Source of the DNA: Daphnia pulex
Taxonomy: Eukaryota; Arthropoda; Branchiopoda; Diplostraca; Daphniidae
Assembly: GCF_021134715.1 (NCBI RefSeq)
Contig: NC_060017.1
Span: 7,626,001-7,690,000 of the forward strand
Direction of reading: 5' to 3'
DNA: 64,000 nucleotides
How positions within the stretch are numbered: position 1 is the stretch's first letter; each line of letters begins with the position of its first letter. The position numbers were made by a program, and so were the translations under genes. Below, one piece after another: positions 22,175 to 31,670 of this stretch. Below the pieces are notes generated by a model. The model was not told where the DNA came from. It did not search any database and saw only the letters and a program-made list of their open reading frames with translations.

Positions 22175-22285
22175 GTTCAGACCCGGTCATTCAGGCCCAC
22201 GTCTTTCAGGCCCACTTTTATTGGGCCTGAACGTCGCAAAAATTGGGCCTGAAAGGCGGACTTGAATGTCATTCAGGCCCAATAT
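22175..22285. repeat. Cluster of TTCAGGCCCA motifs in both orientations
   Basis: TTCAGGCCCA occurs at about 22,180, 22,197 and 22,270, and its complement TGGGCCTGAA at about 22,220 and 22,244. That makes five copies in about 100 bp, able to form several alternative hairpins. No gene overlaps it. Confidence 0.85.
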
Positions 22286-22504
22286 AATTTTTATGTTTTT
22301 CACAGTTAAATATATTGGAAATACATTTCATACCTCGGATCATACTTCATACCCTACGATCAATCAGTAATGATCAATCAGTTATGGCTATACATAATAA
22401 CACAATACATAAATATATCGAAAGCCAATCAGCGTTTAGCAGACGTGCATTTTGAATAATTCAAAATGGATTTGTTCCCTAGCAAGACAAGTTTTCTGCT
22501 ATCA

Positions 22505-23235
22505 AAAAACGATTAATACAGGGATGAAGATCTTTTTACACTGATAATTTGTAATATAGTGTTTAACGGCTGAGGTTGAGCGGCGGGGACTGCGCGCACC
22601 CCTGGGAGAGGGGTGAGTGAAAGGGGGGCATACCTGGGCCATACCATACACGGCCATGTTTCCCCCTTTACCACCATATCAACGGAGGTCTAATGGTCAG
22701 AAGCCCGGGCTGTAATGGCAATGGTCTTAGTTTCGAATCTCGGGTAAGTCAAAATAGAAATTTCGAATTAATTGAAATTTTTAAATTTTATAAAGACAAC
22801 TGCACCAGTCACTCCTATATCATGCGATCACATGTTGCATTACATTAGTCAATGTCTTTAATCGATGGTTAGCACCCATACGGCTCATGCATTCCCTTAA
22901 ATTATACAGGTCAACGGTAGTCTAATGGTCAGACATCCCGGCTGTCATGCCAAAGGAGTGAGGTTCGAATCTCGAATCTCGGTAAGTCACTTAGGAAAAT
23001 AAATTCAATTTTTGAGAAATTTAACTTAAAAAGCTTCCGGAGTTAATGTAAGTGGAAGATCGGTGGTCGAAAATTTCAAAAATGTTAGATTACACTCATT
23101 TTGAAGCTCTGGGTGCAATTGTCTTTTTAAATTTAAAAATTTTCAGTTATTTCGAAATTGCTCGGTTGACATTCGATCCTCTGTCCTTCGACATGTCAAG
23201 CCGGGATGCTGACCATTAGACCACCTGTGACATGT
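22505..23235. mobile_element. tRNA-headed SINE-like composite 1
   Basis: There are two plus-strand tRNA-like heads (22,668-22,752 and 22,912-22,985), each with box A GGTCTAATGGTCAG or TAGTCTAATGGTCAG and box B GTTTCGAATC or GGTTCGAATC. A minus-strand head at 23,232-23,160 reads TGGTCTAATGGTCAGCATCC with GGATCGAAT. Body sequences ACTGCACCAGTCACTCCTAT (about 22,800) and AAGCTTCCGGAGTTAATG (about 23,030) recur in composite 2. The heads lack paired acceptor stems, so they are not tRNA genes. They resemble Glu/Asp/Gly-type tRNA-derived SINEs. Confidence 0.6.
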
Positions 23236-24364
23236 AAGAAGACGGGGAAACATGGGTCCGTATAGTAAGGCCAAAAGAAACTTAAAAATAATATTCGTTT
23301 GTTGCTTTAAAAAACATGAAATTGTTTATGAAATCATTCCGTAAGAGTTATTTCATAAAATTTGTTTAATTTCCTATTTCATCCGAGCACTGGCATTGGC
23401 ATAGGTAGAAGGGGGAGACGCGTTCAAGGCTGAGCCGCTGAAGGGGTGGGATCGAGCTACGGAACAAACAAATGGCGAAGAAAACACAGAAATCTGTTTA
23501 TTTTTAAAATTAGCGATAGTTATTAAGCGAAAACGACGTTTGTAACAAATGAATTTTACAGATAACATCACTGGGAATATTTTCATGAAAAAATAAAGTC
23601 GGGAATCAGCTAGCTATCATGTGAAAAACGAAACGGCAATCTGTGAATTTCACTCATCATGGTTTGAGCTACGGCAAAGAATATAAACGGCGGCGGAAGT
23701 ATCGCACATCACTCCGCCTTCTCTCTCATTGAAAATAGGTCGAAATTTCTATGAATTTATTTTAGAATTCCTTATGGAACTTAGAAATGAAAGGGAGAAA
23801 TGTAATAGTCTCACTTTGACGGAGAAATAGAACCGCTTTAGATTTCATTTTAAATTGGTCCTATATCGTAGGGTCTTATTTTGTCCGGTCCTATCTGCCG
23901 GGCCTATTTAGACCGATCCTATATCTCCGTCACTCTTCAAAAGCGTATATCATTCAATCGAAACTTGGTTCAACTAGGAATTGAACTCTAGATTACAGTG
24001 TAGATTACGAATGCTATAACCACTTTGCAAACATTTACATTCCTAAAACTATTACACACCCCTTATATTAAAACGACCCCTATTTCTGTCTTGCTAGGGA
24101 CGTGATGGGTCTGAAATTTTTTGTAATGCTAGGATTCTTGTTAGAATACGTACATAGTAAGTAAAATATGTCCCTATCTTTGCAGCATGCACTAAGCAAT
24201 TTTCGTTCAACATGTTCAAAATGTAGTATTAGTCTATGGTGGAGTTGTTATAGTACACAATTTCAGTGTATGTAGAATATGGTTCAATCTCCGATTCGAT
24301 ATGCATAACGGGAGTTTCGCTGAAGATCGCTATGAAGTAGTTGGGCTTTTACCTAGCAAAATAT
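23236..24364. other. Noncoding interval between SINE composites
   Basis: No gene recognised. The stretch at 23,865-23,935 has repeated TCCTAT..GGGTC or CCGGTCC phrases (GGTCCTATATCG, CGGTCCTATCTG, CGATCCTATATC), a short imperfect tandem pattern of about 25 bp. Confidence 0.45.
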
Positions 24365-25150
24365 GTTTTTATATCGAAAAACGAAAGGTACAGGATTACA
24401 GATCTATTCACGCTGATCATTTTTAATATAGGGGGTATGCATTGTAATAGTAATAGGGTTTAGGGTATGCAAATAAGCGGGAGTGCCTGTAAAACGCGTT
24501 CAAAGTTTTACGGGACTGACGCGCAGCCCAAGCCGGCCAGAAAGGGGGCAATTTGGGGTGGGCGGGTGGGGTTTTTTGCGTACCCATGGGAGAGGGATCA
24601 GTTAAAGGGGGGTTAACCTGGGACCCCCATACGTCCCAAAGTTTTTATCCTCATTTCTATGTCAACGGTGGTATAATGGTCAGCAACCTAGGTTACGACG
24701 AAAGAAAAGATTGCTCAAGGTGTGAGGTTCAAGTCTCCGTTAAGTAAAGATGGAGTTTTAAACAAATTGAAATTTTAAATATTTCGAATAACAACAGCAT
24801 CAGTCACTGTCATATCATGCGGTTACATGTTGTGTTAAATAAGTGTCTCGGCTTTTGGGTAGCGAGCTACCATTCGGACCAGTGCTTTCCATTCTGCTCT
24901 CGTGTCAGCTGTGGTGTAATGGACATCAGCTTGAGCAGCCAATCCTAGGGATTGAGGTTCAAATCTCGATTAAGACGATAAGAGAAACTAAATTTGAGTT
25001 TTTAAAAAAATAAATTATTAAAAAGCTTCCGGAGTTGATGGTAGTGGAAGATCGGTGGTAACTCTTCACGACCGCGACAAGATCGCGATGACTGTGGAGA
25101 GGACAAGGGAAGAAGATAGAGATGACCCAGAGCTTCAAAATGAGTATAAT
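24365..25150 (+). mobile_element. tRNA-headed SINE-like composite 2
   Basis: This repeats the layout of composite 1: GGGAGAGGG..CAGTTAAAGGGG (24,588), a tRNA-like head with GGTGGTATAATGGTCAG and GAGGTTCAAGTCTC (24,662-24,745), then GCATCAGTCACTGTCATATC (24,797). A second head follows with TGTGGTGTAATGGACATCAG and GAGGTTCAAATCTC (24,905-24,975), then AAGCTTCCGGAGTTGATG (25,020). The end GAGCTTCAAAATGAGTATAA mirrors, in reverse complement, TTACACTCATTTTGAAGCTC at 23,092. The shared order over about 700 bp shows that the two composites derive from one larger unit. Confidence 0.6.
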
Positions 25151-25329
25151 GTCACATTTTTCAAATATTCCTCAACTTCTTCGATGATGGCTGCTGTTAG
25201 CTGTTAAAAAAGGAATCAAAGAAATGTTTTAAGTATATTGAATCACAATATCTACTTCTTTAGGGAGGAGATAGAAGATTATTCTACCAGCAATTAATGT
25301 ATGGATTATTGCTGCTTAGGAAAAGACAG

Positions 25330-25560
25330 ACAAATCACCACACCTAAATTGCTGGTGAAAACGCTGCCAGCGGAAGATTGTAGAAATTTTAACTGAATAT
25401 GATAATGTAACTTGTATAACTTGATAGTGTAACTTTTATAATGGCACCCTGATAAGAAAAAAATACCAGTTAGACAAATATAATTCATTTGCGATTAAAT
25501 AGCTATTTGTTACCTTCATGCCTTCGATCCTCCTCATTTTTTACGAAGATACTGTTGCTT
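25330..25560 (-). repeat. Copy of caspase-flanking sequence without the caspase exon
   Basis: AAATCACCACACCTAAATTG through TATAATGGCACCCTG matches 14,935-15,055. GTTACCTTCATGCCTTC at about 25,509 matches TTACCTTCACGCCTTC at 14,479 and the equivalent at 15,414. The intervening caspase-coding exon is absent here. The locus is therefore a third relative of the 14.3-15.6-kb duplicates. Confidence 0.65.
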
Positions 25561-26140
25561 TTCTATTGGGGAGGCCGAAGGAGATTCTGGTTCACGGGGA
25601 CATTGGGAAGAACGGTAGGGCTGAGAACCTGGACTGTCTGGACCGTCACCGCCAAGACGATTCCTTTGTCGGGAAAACCACAGAACAGGAGGAGCCAAAT
25701 TTGGATTCACTAATAATGGCAAGACATGTGAAATGCTTTAAATAAATCAAGCAGTTCATCAATAATTATGTACAATAATTTCAAAGATACAGTACCTATC
25801 GGAACCGAAGCTGTCGGAGCCGGAGCTGCTGCTGCCTCTGCGCCGCTTCCATCATCTTCGGCTTCGGGGTTAGGCTGCTCGACGTCGGGGTGCAAAGATC
25901 GCCAACAGGGTACTTTCGCTATTAGAGAAAAGACATTGCAATTTTTATTAATAACAAAGCGTAAATAATCAATATATTTGTAAAAAAAAAAATATTTGAG
26001 AATGCAACCTTCGCAGCGTTTGTGAAGATTAATGAAAAATGCTTTAATCATCTTCAGTTGCTGGTAGTTGGCCAGTATAGGGCAGATGGCGCACTCATAC
26101 TTGCACTTTACGCATCGAGCAACCTGTGCAATAAATCGAA
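25534..26140 (-). CDS. Hypothetical Cys-rich / Pro-rich three-exon protein (partial)
   Basis: The minus strand shows plausible splicing. Exon a (about 26,135-26,008) encodes a Cys/His-rich piece (CVKCKYECAICPILANYQQL, later NLHKRCEG). An intron ends CTAATAG at about 25,921. Exon b (about 25,920-25,797) is followed by a GTACTG donor. Exon c (25,714-25,534) has LAPPVLWFSRQRNRLGGDG and ends KQQYLRKK plus TGA. In one frame exon b is acidic and Ala/Pro-rich (AEDDGSGAEAAAAPAPTAS); in another it is Gln-rich (RQQQLRLRQLRFR). The CxxC..CxxC..HxxC spacing suggests a zinc-binding module, perhaps TAZ-like, but spacing differs from known TAZ domains. The start lies beyond the hairpin at 26.2 kb or is lost. 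Confidence 0.35.
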
Positions 26141-26164
26141 TATTCGTTAAATCTCGTAGGAACA

Positions 26165-26293
26165 ATCATTCTTTTTGGGGTATTCGAGGGTATTCGAACT
26201 AGTAGCGTTTTGATTTTTGCTACTAATACCCTCCTCTACTATTAGTAGCAAAAATCAAAACGCTACTAGCTCGAATACCCCAAAAAGAATGAT
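26165..26293. repeat. Long near-perfect hairpin (inverted repeat)
   Basis: ATCATTCTTTTTGGGGTATT at 26,165 is matched in reverse complement at 26,274-26,293. The inner arms GCGTTTTGATTTTTGCTACT and AGTAGCAAAAATCAAAACGC also pair exactly. Arms are about 50 bp with a loop of about 14 nt (CCTCCTCTAC core). The left arm has an extra 9 bp (a duplicated GGTATTCGA). It could be a small foldback element or a hairpin-RNA source. It sits at the 5' side of the Cys-rich minus-strand gene. Confidence 0.9.
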
Positions 26294-26950
26294 AGTGAAA
26301 GATAGGCAAATTATAAAAAACTTACAATTTTCGGTTGCCCGGATTTAAAAGAGATCTCCGGCTGGAGGAATCTCTTCGTTTTAGAGCTTCTCCATTTATT
26401 AGTGATGATTACAAGCTCTTGTTCTGGAGGGTAAGAAATTTATTTTGCATTTAAAAACAAATTTGAGACTTGCCGCTAGATGGCAGTACACACAAAAAAT
26501 ACCTGACATTTGTGCTAAAGAACGAAATGAGTAACGAGAGAGATGAGAGAATAATTGCACGTCTATGTTTAGCGAAGTGGTGTTTCTAACTAAACCATTC
26601 TCATCTGCTTCTTATTATATGATAGGTAATTCTGTGCCTGCCTTAAATTAGGTTTTTTGTATTTCTCCATAGGCTATACAGTTAGTGTTAGCCTTGTTTC
26701 GATTCTTTTCCATTGTTTCATTGTTTCTACATGGATTGTTGCCATTCCCAGTTAAGCAACAACTTTCTGAATATGTCGTATTACTCACAAATTCAGCTAC
26801 CAAATACCAGCTGTATTTATTACTCTTTATGATAATCTTCATATGATCATCATGATTGTTATGCTACCAAATCTCAATCTACCGAGTATAAGTTCACTCT
26901 TTGAATGGCTGTATGCTCATCATGTATGGTTGTCAATTAAGATCAGTGTT
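26294..26950. other. Noncoding interval
   Basis: It contains CGCTAGATGGCAG at about 26,472 and the shared block TAACTAAACCATTCTCATCT at about 26,588, also found near 1,787. No gene was recognised. Confidence 0.5.
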
Positions 26951-26957
26951 TTGTTCA

Positions 26958-28490
26958 TGCAGGAAATCAAAGCTCTACTAGCACCACTTTTTTTGGAAGA
27001 TGTTTAAAAAAAAGAGAAAAGATAGATTGGCATTGCATCCCAACTACAGACCACCAGGACAAGGTCATAAGAAGGGGTGAACTCATGTGCTGTGACTCTT
27101 GGCCAGTCATCCTTTCACCTACAATGCCAGTAACATAGTACTGTTAATTCAAATATATTTCTAATAATTACATTATTCTGTTTTCACTGTTTTAGTGATC
27201 CTCCATTAGAGGAGGCTGATTAACCCATAGGTTTGTGGAACTGTCAGTTGTTATATGAAAAGGAAATTTCAAACTTGTGTAAAAAAAAATGTTTGCCGTT
27301 AAAGCATTTGTTTTCAGGGCCATGATGCTGCAATCCTCTTAAAAATTTCATAGCCGAATGGATGAAAAAGCAGAATGATCCCAGTAAAAACAGAAAAGTT
27401 TCATTTTTTGTTTCTCATCAGAGTAGCAGCATGTATGAACCCACAGCAATTTGATCTCATACCAGGACTTGTAGAACCTAGTCCTTTTCCAGATAAGCTC
27501 AAACAAATATTGGATGAAATTATATCGATTAAATTAATTAACTTGGTCATTGTCTAGGTGCCAGTAAATTGTGTATTTAGAAAAGAAAATCGGATCTAAC
27601 CCTAAAAAAATCACACGAACTTGATAAATCGGGCTCGTGCCATTACAGCTACGAGCGTGCTTATACTGCAGCAAATATGATTGAATCACGTTTGTGTTGC
27701 TACATCATCAAATTTATTTATCGAATTTCTAGGAGTTGCCACAAGGCGCAAATGGTTGCCAGTGACTATTGTCCCCTGATTTTCCATCTAGATTGTCTCA
27801 ATCCTCCCCTTGTTTGCATACCAGTTGGCAAGTGGATGTGCCCAAATCACCCTAAAAATATTGTAACATTTTGCCCTTTAAAGGAAATCTTCATCTTTCT
27901 CACATAAATTTTGAACTTTGTCTCTAGGAACATAAATTGGTGACTTATTCACGACTTCACCGAACGAGTGAAGTTTCGGTCGTTCTTAAAAATCAATTTC
28001 CTACGTTATTAAGTAAACCGAAAAAAAAATCCGTTTGTTCGTCGGAAGGTCGCACTGCCTGGTCGTCCTCGTATAAAGGTAAATGTTGCTACTCTTATCT
28101 TCGTAAATAACTAAAATTGCAGGTCCCACAAATCATTAATGACCACTACCAACATCCACCTTAATACTTTCGGCGCAATTAAATGGAGCTCAACCATTTT
28201 ACTGGTCGTCCATTTTCCCAGAAACCCGGAAGGTAGGCTCTTTCCTTTTCAAAATATGGACTTACCATTTTCATTTGTTAACCATTTCGTTGAATTCAAG
28301 AATTTGAAGCCATTCGATAAAAATGAATAAATCGACAAGGAAAACAAAGAGAGAGAACAAGCTCGACTTCAGGATGATGCTCAACAAATAGCAATGTTTT
28401 CAATCGGATGCGAGCCTGTTGAAAAGTTTGATACTACGTTACCTGCTGAACGGAGAAATAAAGAATCTGTCGAAGGATCAAGCTCGTGAG
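26958..28490 (+). pseudogene. PHF12: PHF12 (Pf1) N-terminal half with two PHD fingers, broken
   Basis: PHF12 links Sin3/HDAC complexes to chromatin. After an acceptor at 26,961 the frame gives EIKALLAP, matching the PHF12 N-terminus. Next come HPNYRPPGQGHKKG and GELMCCDS of PHD1, a frame change, then SSFHLQC, a clean intron (27,130-27,195), then DPPLEEAD, TAA, PIGLWNC. Later exons give AACMNPQQFDL (about 27,435), then PHD2 with ASDYCPLIFHLDCLNPPL and GKWMCPNHPKNIV (27,760-27,865). A zinc-ligand Cys is replaced by Ser before DYC. VPQIINDHYQHPP follows at 28,125, then KENKEREQARLQDDAQQIAM (28,335-28,400). The stop, at least two frameshifts and the lost Cys point to a pseudogene. Confidence 0.75.
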
Positions 28491-30088
28491 TGGTTTACAA
28501 ATTTAAAATGCATCTGATAATTCATCATTCAGAATGCCTTTTTTGTTCTAGTTTTGCTTAGTTCTATTTGGGATGTGGATTATTTGCTGAAGAGTTTTAA
28601 GAAATCAAAGCAGATGTATAAAATTATTTGGGAACACTGAGGTGAGGCATGCAAGAGAGTCAACTAAAAGTCTTTATGGAGCAGCTATCAAGTAACTCTA
28701 ATATCTTTTCCCCCCCAACAAAACAGTTTTCTTACTTTGACTTTGTTTTTTTAGATGATTTGCTGAGGGCGGATGGAATAAGAAACAGCTCTTGCCAATT
28801 GCCATGCGAGTTCAGCAGCTAATCCTGGACACCGAATCTTGCTCATTAACTATGTTCCCTCTTCCTGGAATGATGTCCTCATGGTTGCAGCACTCAGTCT
28901 ACAGTCATTCCACAACCTTGGCTTCAGGTCAGAAATGCTTCCAACAAGTGGTAATATTATCTGTAAGAACAACAGTCTCAAATGGATCAACAGCTTTCTA
29001 CTAACTATAAAGATTAAAATTAATCCTGATACGTTCGGCGGATGAAGAGCTCAGGTGGGGAAAATGTTTATTTTTTTAATTCTTACTTCCTGAATAGCAT
29101 TTATCATGTAAGCCCCTTGTCGATGCATGACTGTTTGTTTGCTAACCTTTTTCTTTGTGCAGTGCAGATTCGAGTCCTGAGCCAGCAACATAATCGCCAA
29201 GATATGCAAGTTTTTGTGAAACCCTGTCATCATCAACAATCTCAACATCACCGCTTGGGTATTATTTTTAATTATTTTTATTTCTGTGACCTGCTAGATA
29301 TTTCAATGATGCTTGCATGCTGTATGCAGCATATTACATGCAAACTTAAATTTTCCTGTTTGTTATCAATTACAGTTTATTACTCACTATCTCATTTTCA
29401 ACTTTTTCTTTCTTGTTGTTTCTGTTAGTATTTTTTCGTAACCAAATTTTTATTTTTATTTAGATAAACAGCAACTTCTTTGATTGGAGAATCCACCGAC
29501 GTTCGGCCGACTTGCGCATCTTTTCTTCCCCTTTTTAAAAAATCCTCTCGTATCCTCCGCCGTATTTCCCAGGCATAAAGGTAGAACTATTTATCTCTAT
29601 TCTTCTTGATGTGATGTGATGGAGAGAGTCCGATGGAGATTGTCACGCCTCTTATTATATACAACAGTCTGTAGATTATAAAGTTGAATTTTTTGTTCTA
29701 CGCGATAGAGAGAGAGAGGTCGCTGGGAATGCGGAACATTCCGGGCATTTCTTTATTTTTTGTAATTTTCCACAAAACCAAAAGAATGGGCCCAACTCCA
29801 ATTCATAACGAAAGGGGTTTCGATGGCTTCCCGCGCAGACTATCTCTTTCCCCCATCCTACCTTTCCTTGTTATTTAAAAACGTACAACAAGCAACAACA
29901 TTTTCAATTGTCTGCCATCATTCAGGGTGAGATTGGTTATTTGACTCACGCAGGGAATATACTTATACATATTCTCTTTTTCTTCCTTTTTTCTTTTTTT
30001 TCTAACTAAAATCGTTCTTTCTCCCAGAGAGCAAGGGTAAAAGTAACAGTTTAATGTAACAGCCAGTTCCCTTGAATTTTCACAGGTT

Positions 30089-30119
<31 letters not shown>

Positions 30120-30200
30120 GGCGTGGCTTGGCTTGGCCGGTCTCCAATGTCCAGCGCCAACCGGCCGCTTGTTTTCCGGTCGTTTGGCGCGCTAGGAAAT
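28491..30200 (+). other. Possible decayed continuation of the PHF12-like locus
   Basis: Plus-strand pieces with exon-like edges occur: RADGIRNSSCQLPCEFSS (28,765-28,820), a region ending RRMKSSG before GTGGGG (about 29,055), and a segment at 29,463-29,580 ending GIKG before GTAGAA. Each is interrupted by stops in the continuing frame. I cannot assign them to known PHF12 segments. Repeated T-rich tracts (TTTTTTGTTTTGTTTTG near 30,097) occur. No RNA gene was seen. Confidence 0.3.
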
Positions 30201-30221
30201 TCCTGCTCCGCCTTTTAAACG

Positions 30222-30723
30222 CGGCTTTTCGACTAATCCTGATGGCGATATCTTCGAATTTGACCCAGATTATTTGGACAATCGAAATCCTTTTGATGAC
30301 ACTTCCGATCCTGATAGTGAAGGTAAGTCGGTTGCTAATTTTAACAAAACAAATATTAACTATGTCTTATGTGTGAATGAATATACCCGGTCGCCAGCCT
30401 TTGAGGTCAGACGATGATAGTGCCTTGGCCAAATCCCTTCCTATGCGAGTACCTGCTATGTCAAATTATCGTTCCCAGGACACGACAGGACACAGATATT
30501 GAAGAAGATAAAGTAATCATGCAGAATCTTACAGACGCGTTGATTCGTTTCGGTAAATTTACTTTTCTACTCATCTTGTAGACTCCCGCCAATCCGGAAG
30601 AAATGGCAGCCTCCATCAAAGCTATAGCCCGGAGCGTGCATGGAGACTCAGGTTTTTTTTTGTGACTTGCCTCGTCCGAGGTTAAACTTTACACTGACGA
30701 ATGAAGCAAAATTTGCCAATTAA
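30222..30723 (+). pseudogene. AKT1S1: PRAS40 / Lobe (AKT1S1)-like gene with two frame breaks
   Basis: PRAS40 is an Akt substrate and mTORC1 regulator. Exon A (about 30,222-30,322) encodes GDIFEFDPDYLDNRNPFDD, aligning with the acidic block before the central region of PRAS40. Exon B (30,411-30,512) holds DDDSALAKSLPMRVPAMSN, like the family's AKSLPVSVPVW TOR-signalling motif. Exon C (30,582-30,723) holds MAASIKAIARSVHGDS and, one frame on, FCDLPRPRLNFTLTNEAKF and stop TAA, the hallmark C-terminus. A 10-bp tandem duplication (GACAGGACAC) in exon B and a ninth T in a T run of exon C break the frame. The N-terminal part is not found. It is a recent pseudogene or contains assembly errors. Confidence 0.7.
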
Positions 30724-30934
30724 GCTTTGCATCTAAGTACAGACTGTGTTTTCAATGGATCTGTACTGACGTTGATCAGATGTTATTTGAATATCATTAT
30801 TCATTATATTATCAATTTATTACCAACTAATTTACAAATATAATAAAATTTTTTCATTTATTTATCTATATATATTATTATTATTATTGCTGTTATTATG
30901 TTATATTAATAATTTATTACACGTTTTTTTTATA

Positions 30935-31670
30935 GGCTACGGTGCATTAGGGTTAGTAGCGAAGGGAATGACGAGATTAAAGTCGATATTAGAGGCGGAG
31001 GAAGACTTGACGCTCGACATGCTGGAGTCGTCTGCTGAACGACACCATAACAATCATCACCTCCACAACGTTAGTCAGAGGAGACTCGCCGATCTCTGGA
31101 TTGATGATTCCCACGTACCTCTTCTTCATCTTGGTCGCCCCGGAGCAAAAGCAATTCAGGCGGTCAATCGCATCTCAGCCTGGGCTCGTCAGGCATCAAG
31201 AGCGAGCCCGCGGTGTTTTGGTGGCAACTTTGACTCCCTAGCCGGACGCCGAGTCGGAGGACATGGACGAATCGCCCAGACACTCACGAATCGCCATTTC
31301 GGTCTCCAACGGCGGCGGAGTGGGCGGCAAAAATGGCGACTCGAATCACTCGTCGATGCGCATCAATTAGGAGCCGAGTTTGATGATGAGTTCGGCCAGC
31401 GGAAATGGTGAGTCATCGTTGGCCGACTTGGACTCGTTGACGGATCTCTTTTCCCTGCCACCCGACATGAAGCTGGACATTGACACGTTGGCCACCGACG
31501 ATCTTGACTCGATCGATTCGGCCTCCCTTTCATCCGGTTCTCATTCCGAGTTCTACTTCACGCCTTAGGACGTCAACGAGATGCTCATGGATATCGGCGT
31601 CTCCAACAACGCCAATCTCATCGACTACTAGACGTCTCAGGCTATCCGGAAGGAAGCGAAGAAGAAATAG
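30935..31670 (+). pseudogene. Acidic Ser/Asp-rich ORF with in-frame TAG codons
   Basis: From about 31,239 one frame runs ESEDMDESPRHSRIAISVSN, a Gly/Asn stretch to MRIN, TAG (31,366-31,368), EPSLMMSSASGNGESSL, LADLDSLTDLFSLPPDMKL, FYFTP, TAG (about 31,567), DVNEMLMDIGVSNNANLIDY, TAG. Both internal TAGs sit where a Gln codon (CAG) would keep the protein whole. Upstream, GIKSEPAVF (a sumoylation-type motif) lies in another frame, so a shift also occurred. The composition resembles a transcriptional activation region. The family was not recognised; SERTA-domain or similar coactivators were considered but no defining domain is visible. Confidence 0.4.

Noticed and set aside
22668-22985. Functional tRNA genes
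   Set aside because: Boxes A and B are present, but acceptor and anticodon stems do not pair and the 3' flanks are shared SINE-like bodies.
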